Notes: generated by a model from the sequence alone, not told the origin. A stretch of 5,967 bases of DNA from Collinsella sp. (GCA_019419485.1 DXZV01000048.1:4393-10359), one strand, 5' to 3'. Shown: positions 1 through 4,649, numbered from the stretch's first letter. Program-made: numbers and translations.

Positions 1-1017
1 ACCGCATGCAGCGGAGGCGGCAGGCCTAGGAAGCCCTGCGGGGTTCTGGAGCCCTTGGGGCGTCAACACCGTCTCCGAGGCCGGAGTACGGACAGGCGCA
101 GGCGCAGGAGGCCGCACGGGGCGACTCAGATCGTATGCCGCGCGCGTAGCCCGTCCCAACGCTTCCGCACTCGCAAAACGCTTAGCCGGGTCGAGCGCCA
201 TCGACATGCAGATGACATCGGCAAGTGGAGTGGGAATGCCACGCGCCTCGCATTGCTCGCGCATGTCGAGCCCTGGTTTAGGGTCGATTCCCGTCAAGCA
301 GAAGAACAACAGGGCGCCAAGTGCGTAGACGTCGCTTCGCACGCTCGTCTGCCCAAACCCATACTGCTCGGGCGGCGCATAGGGTCGCGTGCCAAACTTG
401 ACGGTGTCGGCATCGGCGCCATCGCGCCATACGCGCGCGATCCCCAAGTCGATAATCACCAGCGATGAAAACGTCAGGCCCTCATCGAGCGTACGGCTCG
501 CACCTGTCACGATGATATTCGATGGCTTGAGGTCGCGATGGATCACCGGCGCCGACGTCTCCCCCGCCATTGCAAAACCGGCATGGAGCTCGCCCACGGC
601 GTCGCAAAGGGCAGGATACAATTCACATGCATAATCGGGGGTGGCTCCCAGACGGTCCACCAGCACCCCGAGCGTCTCACCTTCGATATATTCCATAACC
701 ACGTTAAGCTCGTCGCCCACACGACGGCAATCGACGATTCTGGGCAGGTGCTCAAAACGCCTGCCCGCCCGCTGAGCGGCAAACAGACGCTCGTATGCCC
801 CGCCGATTTGAGTCGAAGCATCGATGCGTTTACGGACAAAGGGGCCGAGCGAACCACCGCCGGTTCCTTCAAAGTACACGAGCTCAGTTGTTTCAACGGA
901 CGAGCGCTTAAGTACACGCTCCACGCGATAGCTGTCGTCGCGATCGAGCGACGCCAGGTGCTCGGCAAGCGCTGCGGTCAGCTCGTCATCGGGATATGTT
1001 GGGGTCTGAGTATCCAT
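1..1017 (-). CDS. Ser/Thr protein kinase (Hanks type), C-terminus cut by window edge
   Basis: Reading leftward from 1017, the frame is open for 339 codons to the window edge. It encodes a eukaryotic-like protein kinase, expected to transfer phosphate from ATP to Ser/Thr of partner proteins. Visible motifs: candidate ATP-anchoring Lys63 (FVRKRID), candidate helix-C Glu76, hinge VVMEYIEGETL (106-116), catalytic loop HRDLKPSN (160-167, Asp162 the base), metal-binding DLG (190-192, in place of DFG), APPEQYG (214-220) as the APE motif, and RSDVYALG (227-234). The usual Gly-rich loop near residue 37 is hard to see, so ATP binding may be atypical. After about residue 300 the chain becomes Pro/Ala-rich, like the linker before a membrane segment or sensor domain; that part is missing here. 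The gene follows the HTH gene by 98 nt. The start is uncertain: in-frame ATGs lie at 1029, 1026 and 1017, and GGAGG sits only 2 nt before the last. Kinase identity is firm; the substrate is unknown. Confidence 0.93.
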   Translation of the reverse strand, partial: MDTQTPTYPDDELTAALAEHLASLDRDDSYRVERVLKRSSVETTELVYFEGTGGGSLGPFVRKRIDASTQIGGAYERLFAAQRAGRRFEHLPRIVDCRRVGDELNVVMEYIEGETLGVLVDRLGATPDYACELYPALCDAVGELHAGFAMAGETSAPVIHRDLKPSNIIVTGASRTLDEGLTFSSLVIIDLGIARVWRDGADADTVKFGTRPYAPPEQYGFGQTSVRSDVYALGALLFFCLTGIDPKPGLDMREQCEARGIPTPLADVICMSMALDPAKRFASAEALGRATRAAYDLSRPVRPPAPAPVRTPASETVLTPQGLQNPAGLPRPAASAACG

Positions 1018-1024
1018 AGCCTCC

Positions 1025-1030
1025 ATCATA
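1025..1030 (-). promoter_or_regulatory. Possible -10 box (TATGAT) for leaderless kinase transcript
   Basis: On the minus strand TATGAT ends 7 nt before the ATG at 1017. That is the spacing expected if transcription starts at the ATG itself (a leaderless mRNA, common in Actinobacteria). No convincing -35 box is visible. The same bases encode the alternative upstream ATG-ATG start, so the two readings compete. Confidence 0.3.
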
Positions 1031-1115
1031 GCGCAGGGCGCAGACACCCCATGGCATCCGCGCCCCGTTCGTTTGCATCGTTGTTCGGCAGCTCCGCCGG
1101 CTCAGATATCAGCCG

Positions 1116-1538
1116 CTAACTCACCGTCTCCTCGCCAAAGCGATACAGCTCCTCGTTGACCTTTTGGAGGCTACACCCGCGATCGATGCAAAAGATGATA
1201 ATCGCATCACGGCGATCCTTGCAGTTAAGGACGCTTACCCCGGCAGCCGTCAGCGCACGGTTGGTCTCTTTGAGCGTCAGCGCCATCGCAAAGGCAATCT
1301 GCAGCACCTTATTGCGACTCGGGTGACGCGCACCAGTAAAGATCTGATAGCCAAAGGTCTCATTGAGATCGGCCATACGAACCACGCGCGAACGCTCCAA
1401 GCCCTTTTCCTGCAGCAGCTGCTTCAGATAGTCCGAAAGCGACGGGGCGGCAAAGTCGTGCTCCCTGATATAGCCATCGATGTTCGGCGCATCGAGAAGC
1501 TCGTTGAGCAACTCCTCGGTCAGCTTTTTATCGGGCAT
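1116..1538 (-). CDS. Helix-turn-helix protein, kinase-linked
   Basis: A 140-residue protein. After an acidic N-terminal stretch comes SDYLKQLLQEKGLERSRVVR (35-54), then NETFGYQIFTGARHPSRNKV (59-78). This is the pattern of an XRE/Cro-like HTH fold with its putative recognition helix near 59-69. The part after about residue 105 (RRDAIIIFCIDRG, then a Glu-rich tail) matches my memory of a conserved C-terminal half in small HTH proteins encoded beside Ser/Thr kinases in Firmicutes and Actinobacteria; that is recall, not a search. It may bind DNA, or serve as adaptor or substrate of the kinase. The start at 1538 is well supported by GGAGGTGA 6 nt upstream. It lies 32 nt after the FxLYD gene and 98 nt before the kinase, so all three probably share a transcript. 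HTH class is fairly sure; role is inferred. Confidence 0.85.
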   Translation of the reverse strand: MPDKKLTEELLNELLDAPNIDGYIREHDFAAPSLSDYLKQLLQEKGLERSRVVRMADLNETFGYQIFTGARHPSRNKVLQIAFAMALTLKETNRALTAAGVSVLNCKDRRDAIIIFCIDRGCSLQKVNEELYRFGEETVS

Positions 1539-1544
1539 ACGACT

Positions 1545-1552
1545 TCACCTCC
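1545..1552 (-). promoter_or_regulatory. Strong ribosome binding site of the HTH gene
   Basis: GGAGGTGA on the minus strand with 6 nt to the ATG at 1538. This is a near-perfect Shine-Dalgarno match and the strongest in the left-hand cluster. It fixes the HTH start and suggests the HTH protein is translated more strongly than the kinase, whose start signal is poor. Confidence 0.8.
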
Positions 1553-1570
1553 CCCAGTGCATGCAACATG

Positions 1571-2014
1571 CTAGAAACCGCTTACGTCCGAACGCTCCCA
1601 GCTAGCAACCTGGTCGGGAGACACCGTACCCAGCGCCTCGAACTTCCAGGAGCCGCCCGCCTTCAGATGATTGGTGTTTGCAAGAGCCGTTCCAACCTGG
1701 TTGCCATCGGCATCATACAGAACATACTCAATCTGAATGTAGCTCTTTTCCTTGTCCGTGTTATTGGTCAGCGTGCCCGTGATCTTATAGGCAAACTGAC
1801 TGGAGGTGTCTTCAGCCTCGTCAGCAATGGTATACGGTTCTTGCGGTTCTTTTTGCTCCTCAGCCTGCTGTGTCGCCTCGGCAGGTTTTGCCGAATCGCT
1901 CGCAGACGAATCGGCTGAATTGCCACCCATAGAGCCCACGGCACCGACGATAACCAGCACCACGATGACGCCTAGGACAATCTTGCCGATCGGCTTCTTT
2001 CCCTCTTTTGCCAT
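1571..2014 (-). CDS. Membrane-anchored protein with FxLYD-like domain
   Basis: A 147-residue protein with three parts. Residues 1-11 are Lys-rich and likely cytoplasmic. Residues 12-27 are a hydrophobic helix (IVLGVIVVLVIVGAVG) that would act as an uncleaved membrane anchor; no lipobox Cys is present. Residues 31-68 form a Ser/Ala/Glu/Gln linker. Residues 73-147 look like a small beta-sandwich: ITGTLTNNTDKEKSYIQIEY followed by VLYDADGNQVGTALANTNHL. This matches the FxLYD family of extracytoplasmic domains (N-T-N repeats, Y-x-LYD, then a G-T-x3-N stretch). Such domains are usually on the outer face of the membrane and have no known enzyme activity. AAGGA with 6 nt spacing sets the start, but this site lies inside a hairpin stem (2020-2073). 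It is first in the apparent operon with the HTH and kinase genes. Domain identity is probable; function is unknown, perhaps sensing or envelope stress. Confidence 0.85.
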   Translation of the reverse strand: MAKEGKKPIGKIVLGVIVVLVIVGAVGSMGGNSADSSASDSAKPAEATQQAEEQKEPQEPYTIADEAEDTSSQFAYKITGTLTNNTDKEKSYIQIEYVLYDADGNQVGTALANTNHLKAGGSWKFEALGTVSPDQVASWERSDVSGF

Positions 2015-2019
2015 TATTC

Positions 2020-2073
2020 ATCCTTCCTACGATCCGGCTACCGTGCCGGCACACAGCACATCGTAGGAAGGAT
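2020..2073 (-). promoter_or_regulatory. 14-bp inverted repeat masking the FxLYD gene's ribosome binding site
   Basis: Bases 2020-2033 (ATCCTTCCTACGAT) are the exact reverse complement of 2060-2073. In the minus-strand mRNA the 3' arm contains AGGAAGGA, the Shine-Dalgarno of the gene starting at 2014, while the 5' arm is its full complement. The 26-nt loop contains a further 5-bp hairpin (2034-2038 with 2045-2049). Folding would hide the ribosome binding site, so this may be a translational switch. It has no U-run and does not look like a terminator. Alternatives: a protein-binding palindrome, or a remnant of a small inversion. Confidence 0.6.
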
Positions 2074-2516
2074 TGAACTTGAATTCATTAGCTGAGAGCT
2101 AAGGTTGCCATATAGAAGAGCGTGAAGCGCGTGTCCATCGCCGATGACACCTCGAGGCTTGCCAACATCGATTTGAACTACTGGTTCTACGGCTGCAGTG
2201 CCTTGTCTCGATTTCCGACATGGCGAACCTGCGCGGCGTGGTCCATGCGGACGACGACGCTCTCGAGCATGCCCTACACGCTCGATGCTCGCACGAGCTC
2301 GACAAGAATCCTGGTAGATGCGGGCTGAGAGCCGCCCAAGGGCCACATAGGCTCGACCACATTCAACAACCACAAGGCCATCATGGGCGGCAACGACACG
2401 GTCTGCGACTCAAAGCAGACGAGTACGCGATACGCCGCGACGACGGCGAGGGGCAGGCGGGCTAGCTGACGGCTGGATGAGGCTTGGAACTGCACCAAAT
2501 AGCACCCCTGACGGCT

Positions 2517-2537
2517 GCGCAGGCGTCTTTCCTGCGC
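2517..2537. repeat. Small inverted repeat (7-bp stem, 7-nt loop)
   Basis: GCGCAGG (2517-2523) and CCTGCGC (2531-2537) are exact reverse complements around a CGTCTTT loop. It lies about 78-98 nt past the stop of the gene ending at 2615. There is no T-run on either side, so a classic intrinsic terminator is not supported. Confidence 0.4.
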
Positions 2538-2560
2538 TGCGGCCAGAAATGAGTGCGCCA

Positions 2561-2588
2561 CCCCAACGGTACAGGCTAGGCGTTGGGG
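2561..2588. repeat. Inverted repeat downstream of the coiled-coil gene (possible weak terminator)
   Basis: CCCCAACG (2561-2568) pairs perfectly with CGTTGGGG (2581-2588) across a 12-nt loop. It begins 26 nt past the stop of the minus-strand gene 2615-3127, where a transcription end is expected. A clear U-run is missing (the transcript continues UGGCGCACUCAUUUCUGG), so it may be a factor-assisted terminator or an mRNA-stabilising hairpin. Confidence 0.4.
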
Positions 2589-2614
2589 CGTAATGGTGCG
2601 TAGTAAGAACCGGC

Positions 2615-3127
2615 CTACTCCTCATTGAGATATTGCCTTCGGTCGGCCATGTGCTTTCCGGCGAGGGAACTTCCATGACGCAGCCCGTCCGAAATCGTCT
2701 CTCGGAAATAGTCGTCTTTCTCATCGCAGAGATTCTCGAGCTCCACCACTCGCGATGCCAAACGGTCTGAGACCTCGCGCTCTATTACGAGATCGTCTGA
2801 CAGCTGAGCGTTTTCTTCCGTCAGCCGAGCATTCTTTTCCAGCAGCTGATCTTTCTCATGCGAGTTGTTGGCAACGTAGGCGACAGCCCCAATGGCAGCG
2901 ACCGTCCCGGCGACAATCCCCTTCTTATGTTCTTTGACGAATTGGACGGCTTTCGCTGCGCCCTCCTTAACGATATAAGGAATGGCTTCCACCTTTTCTC
3001 GGGTGGCATGCATGAGAGGCTTCTTTTCCGCATCGTTAAGCTCAAGGTCAGTTTCCGTCAGCGTTGTCTTCACACCCTCTTCCTGCCGCTCGTCCTTGAG
3101 CTCGAACTCTTCCATTTCAGCCTCCAT
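2615..3127 (-). CDS. Hypothetical protein: acidic N-terminus, one membrane segment, coiled coil
   Basis: I do not recognise this 170-residue protein. Residues 1-36 are strongly charged and mostly acidic. Residues 40-69 look like an amphipathic helix with many Lys and Glu. Residues 70-86 (GIVAGTVAAIGAVAYVA) are a short, small-residue membrane-type helix. From about 90 to 140 there is a coiled coil with Leu spacing at 95, 102, 109, 123 and 130. The tail RHGSSLAGKHMADRRQYL (150-167) is basic, unlike the rest, and looks like a conserved short motif. Start choice: the ATG at 3127 has GAGGAAGGA directly before it, but the ATG at 3115 (Met5) has GGAGG 5 nt upstream and may be the true start. A weak TAAAAT -10 box lies at 3145-3150. 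It stands alone, divergent from the broken gene at 3247. Possible roles are membrane scaffold or phage-type accessory protein; neither is established. Confidence 0.75.
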   Translation of the reverse strand: MEAEMEEFELKDERQEEGVKTTLTETDLELNDAEKKPLMHATREKVEAIPYIVKEGAAKAVQFVKEHKKGIVAGTVAAIGAVAYVANNSHEKDQLLEKNARLTEENAQLSDDLVIEREVSDRLASRVVELENLCDEKDDYFRETISDGLRHGSSLAGKHMADRRQYLNEE

Positions 3128-3144
3128 TCCTTCCTCTTTAGCGT

Positions 3145-3150
3145 ATTTTA
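3145..3150 (-). promoter_or_regulatory. Possible -10 box of the coiled-coil gene
   Basis: TAAAAT on the minus strand, 17 nt upstream of the ATG at 3127, in a locally AT-rich stretch. I cannot find a good -35 hexamer at 16-18 nt, so this is a weak call. Confidence 0.25.
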
Positions 3151-3236
3151 CCCCGTGCTTTAGGCCGATTACTCAGTTGCCAGCTGATTTGTGACCGCAG
3201 CGGATAATGCACTCGCAAGTTGACCTATATCCTGCC

Positions 3237-3242
3237 AGGAGG
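3237..3242 (+). promoter_or_regulatory. Ribosome binding site of the broken plus-strand gene
   Basis: AGGAGG lies 4 nt before the ATG at 3247. It is a strong Shine-Dalgarno site on a strand with no intact gene nearby. It is the main reason to believe that a real gene once started at 3247. Confidence 0.55.
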
Positions 3243-3246
3243 TCCA

Positions 3247-3540
3247 ATGGAGTCTATTGCGATGACGCTCATCGGCGTCACCGTGACACCGATCGGAGTT
3301 GTCGAGTCCAACTCGCGCAGCCGCGCGGTTATGGAGCTCAAGATCGACGAGCTCGCATCGAGCGAGCCTACAAACTCGAGCAGGAAATGGCCGTGGTCAG
3401 GCGCGACGTTGACGCGCTTTTGCGATGTGCTGGCATGGGGGCTGGCGATTGCGGCCTGCATCCCCATGTTGCTGGCGGCGGTGCTCTCACGCCAAACGCC
3501 CGCACATTCGGATTGCCACACAACGAATGAAACTTGTTGA
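3247..3540 (+). pseudogene. Broken small phage-type membrane/coiled-coil gene
   Basis: Starting at ATG 3247 the first frame reads MESIAMTLIGVTVTPIGVVE then SNSRSRAVMELKIDELAS: a short hydrophobic N-terminus followed by the beginning of a helix. At about 3357 the pattern jumps to the next frame, which reads IERAYKLEQEMAVVRRDVDA (3357-3416) and then LLR. Together they resemble the small proteins near phage lysis genes that have an N-terminal membrane helix and a K-I-D-E-L...R-V-x-K-H-N...I-E-R-x-Y-x-L-E coiled coil. The expected middle piece (about V-x-K-H-N-N-V) is missing, so a small deletion plus a frameshift is the simplest reading. The first frame stays open to TGA at 3538-3540 and gains a hydrophobic stretch (VLAWGLAIAACIPMLLAAVL). 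An expressed 97-residue hybrid with two membrane segments therefore cannot be excluded. The family match is from memory. It is the only plus-strand gene signal in the window. Confidence 0.5.
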
Positions 3541-3601
3541 TGTGGGACGCGGTTCATTCAGGGTCCGCCCCTCGCTTCATCCTCAAGAAGCTCGTCGAAG
3601 C
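3541..3601. other. Short spacer with no supported gene
   Basis: Between the broken plus-strand gene and the 3' end of the small membrane protein gene. A plus-strand frame beginning at ATG 3540 reads on (MWDAVHSGSAPRFILKKLVE and further) to a stop at 3666-3668, but it runs antisense into the membrane protein gene and has no ribosome binding site. It may be another relic. No terminator is visible for the minus-strand transcript ending at 3602. Confidence 0.3.
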
Positions 3602-3925
3602 CTACCCCACCGTGACGGGTTCCCCGGTAAAGGTGCTTACAAGCAACAGGATAAAGAAGGCTAAATAGCTGATGCTCAATAGGTAGGCGAAGACTAAAAA
3701 GATGGTCCATCCAACATTGGTCTTACCGTCGGCGCGGCGTTGCTCGCGAGAACGGTACAGCCAGACCGTCACGCCAATGGCCACAATCAGCAACACGAGT
3801 GCCGCTGCTGCCACCCCGGCAAGCGCAAACATCACGCCAATGCTCACAGCGATGACCGGAAGCAGTAACAAGCCACACCCGCATCCACCCGGACTATATA
3901 CGGCAGACTGTCGGCGTCGCCTCAT
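3602..3925 (-). CDS. Small hydrophobic membrane protein downstream of the toxin-antitoxin pair
   Basis: Unrecognised 107-residue protein (113 if the upstream ATG at 3943 is used). It opens with MRRRRQS, a strongly basic cytoplasmic end. GGCGCG (13-18) is followed by a long hydrophobic region at 18-57, long enough for two helices. A charged loop SREQRRADGK (59-68) comes next. A second hydrophobic block follows at 73-99 (WTIFLVFAYLLSISYLAFFI onward) with a short tail. The likely picture is two or three membrane helices. The start at 3925 is preferred because the G-rich stretch ending in GGTGG lies just before it, while nothing resembling a ribosome binding site precedes 3943. It begins 27 nt after the antitoxin stop and may be co-transcribed with higBA. 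No catalytic motif is seen. It could be a passenger, or a membrane partner of the toxin-antitoxin locus; both are inference. Confidence 0.75.
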   Translation of the reverse strand: MRRRRQSAVYSPGGCGCGLLLLPVIAVSIGVMFALAGVAAAALVLLIVAIGVTVWLYRSREQRRADGKTNVGWTIFLVFAYLLSISYLAFFILLLVSTFTGEPVTVG

Positions 3926-3930
3926 CGCCA

Positions 3931-3938
3931 CCCCCCCC
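3931..3938 (-). repeat. Eight-base homopolymer (G8 in the mRNA) at the membrane protein start
   Basis: Plus strand CCCCCCCC, read as G8 in the minus-strand transcript, lies between the two candidate starts (3943/3940 and 3925). If translation starts upstream, slippage would shift the frame. If it starts at 3925, slippage would change the ribosome binding site length and spacing. Either could vary expression. Confidence 0.5.
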
Positions 3939-3952
3939 ATCATCTTTGAGCA

Positions 3953-4294
3953 CTACAGTGCGATGGCCTGCTGAACAGGAACGATCTTATCGAGTTCCGG
4001 TTCAATCCGCCTTTTCTCTGCCTCAAGGTCAAACGCCACCTGAGCGCGCAGCCAATAACCATCCGTCAGGCCAAAATAACGGCAAAGACGAAGGTCGGTG
4101 TCGGCCGTCACGCGACGTTTTCCCAAGACAATCTGCCCGATACGCTGAGCCGGAATCCCAGTCTCTTTCGCAAGGCGATATTGAGAAATGCCCATGGGAA
4201 CAAGAAACTCCTCTTTGAGAAGCTCACCAGGAGTCACCGGCGACAGCAAATCGGCCGAAGTCTCATCACTTGTGATAATCGACGATTTCGACAT
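3953..4294 (-). CDS. higA: HigA-type antitoxin (XRE family)
   Basis: A 113-residue antitoxin of a type II toxin-antitoxin system. It should bind and neutralise the HigB toxin and repress its own promoter. The family signature TPGELLKEEFLVPMGISQYR (21-40) is present. The HTH follows: SQYRLAKETGIPAQRIGQIV then LG (37-58). Next come the typical GKRRVTADTDLRLCRYFG (58-75) and YWLRAQVAFDLE (80-91), all standard for HigA. The first 18 or so residues (MSKSSIITSDETSADLL) are an extra N-terminal extension relative to common HigA proteins, which begin close to the P-G-E motif. The start at 4294 is supported by AGGAGA 9 nt upstream (4304-4309) and gives a 29-nt overlap with the toxin gene, so the two are translationally coupled. 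An upstream ATG at 4369 is possible but sits deep inside the toxin gene with no ribosome binding site. Identification is firm. Confidence 0.92.
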   Translation of the reverse strand: MSKSSIITSDETSADLLSPVTPGELLKEEFLVPMGISQYRLAKETGIPAQRIGQIVLGKRRVTADTDLRLCRYFGLTDGYWLRAQVAFDLEAEKRRIEPELDKIVPVQQAIAL

Positions 4295-4547
4295 TCCAAG
4301 CCATCTCCTGTCTCCACTCAAAACAGACCCGATAGCGCTCGTTAACACGGATGCTATATTGACCGGCACGATCGCCCTTCAAAGCTTCCAGGCGGTTGCC
4401 CGGTGGAACGCGAAGATCATCAAGCGAAGCACAAACCTGCAGTTGGCGAATCTTCCTCAACGCAACACGCTCAAAGGGCACGAACCTCCTGACCCGCACA
4501 CCCATGGCAAAGCGTTCGGTATCCTCATCTTTATACGATGCAATCAT
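4266..4547 (-). CDS. higB: HigB-type toxin (RelE/ParE superfamily mRNA interferase)
   Basis: A 93-residue toxin. HigB toxins cut mRNA on the ribosome and stop translation when not held by HigA. The family pattern is clear: PPGNRLEALKGDRAGQYSIR (48-67), then VNERYRVCFEW (68-78), and the C-terminal VEIVDYHK (86-93). Charged and aromatic residues expected in the active site are retained: Lys57, Arg60, Arg73, and Asp90-Tyr91-His92 near the end. From memory these correspond to functional positions in the Proteus HigB, so the toxin looks active. The start at 4547 has AAGG 7 nt upstream. The gene precedes and overlaps the antitoxin, the usual HigB-first order, unlike most toxin-antitoxin pairs. A TATAAT box and palindromes lie upstream. 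No frameshift or truncation is visible. Confidence 0.93.
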   Translation of the reverse strand: MIASYKDEDTERFAMGVRVRRFVPFERVALRKIRQLQVCASLDDLRVPPGNRLEALKGDRAGQYSIRVNERYRVCFEWRQEMAWNVEIVDYHK

Positions 4548-4558
4548 AGTATCGCCTT

Positions 4559-4571
4559 ACGTTAGTAACGT
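4559..4571. promoter_or_regulatory. Palindrome before higB (candidate HigA operator)
   Basis: ACGTTAGTAACGT is a perfect inverted repeat of 6-bp arms around a single central base. It lies 12-24 nt upstream of the toxin ATG, between the likely transcription start and the ribosome binding site, and shares its first base with the toxin's TAAGG site (4555-4559). HigA proteins bind palindromes in their own promoter region. An 8-bp palindrome AAACGTTT (4573-4580) follows directly and shares the ACGTT core. Confidence 0.5.
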
Positions 4572-4598
4572 CAAACGTTTCTATAGACTTACATCTCT

Positions 4599-4604
4599 AT
4601 TATA
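4599..4604 (-). promoter_or_regulatory. -10 box of the higBA promoter
   Basis: TATAAT on the minus strand, a perfect consensus match in an AT-rich stretch that contrasts with the GC-rich surroundings. Transcription would begin near 4592, giving a 45-nt leader. The -35 position (4622-4627, AGAAAA) is poor, which is common for promoters held by an autorepressor. The -35 lies at the centre of an inverted repeat. Confidence 0.65.
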
Positions 4605-4611
4605 TCGTACG

Positions 4612-4635
4612 TTTGTTCGTGTTTTCTAGAACAAA
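4612..4635. promoter_or_regulatory. Inverted repeat over the higBA -35 region
   Basis: TTTGTTC (4612-4618) and GAACAAA (4629-4635) are exact reverse complements around a 10-nt AT-rich centre. The repeat is centred on the expected -35 box of the higBA promoter, an ideal place for repression by HigA. It also starts 14 nt past the stop of the M20 gene and could instead serve as a weak terminator, but lacks GC pairs. Confidence 0.45.
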
Positions 4636-4649
4636 TAGTCCTTTGCGCC

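Larger units (their letters stand above)
2089..2614. other. Gene-free interval with possible decayed transporter remnant
   Basis: No frame here has a convincing intact gene. On the minus strand, around 2535-2330, one frame reads LARLPLAVVAAYRVLVCFE and LPPMMALWLLNVVEPMWPLG: two hydrophobic segments. Near 2330 a different frame continues GRLSARIYQDSCRARASIER. Joined, these resemble the last two membrane helices and the following linker of an ABC exporter, which would mean a frameshifted remnant. The resemblance is weak and by eye. No ATP-binding motifs (Walker A, signature) are found further on. A short open stretch ends with TAA at 2089-2091. Two hairpins lie at 2517-2537 and 2561-2588. Confidence 0.3.

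Noticed and set aside
538..1119. Open plus-strand frame of 193 codons opposite the kinase
   Set aside because: Antisense to HRD, hinge and ATP-binding motifs of a clear kinase. No ribosome binding site or recognisable protein pattern.
2020..2073. Invertible DNA switch or transposon ends
   Set aside because: Only 26 nt lie between the arms, too short for a normal invertible segment, and there is no recombinase or transposase in the window.
2561..2588. Intrinsic terminator for the coiled-coil gene
   Set aside because: The stem is good but no U-run follows on the minus strand, so it is listed only as an inverted repeat with terminator as a weak option.
3177..3208. Plus-strand promoter TTGCCA / GATAAT for the broken gene
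   Set aside because: The hexamers are 20 nt apart, outside the usual 16-18. No other supporting signal.
4188..4565. Open plus-strand frame across higBA
   Set aside because: Antisense to two well-conserved overlapping genes. The reverse-strand proteins match HigA and HigB along their full length.
4554..4580. A second higBA promoter (TTGACG with GATACT)
   Set aside because: The spacing is 15 nt, too short, and the -10 would overlap the start codon region. The TATAAT at 4599-4604 is far better.
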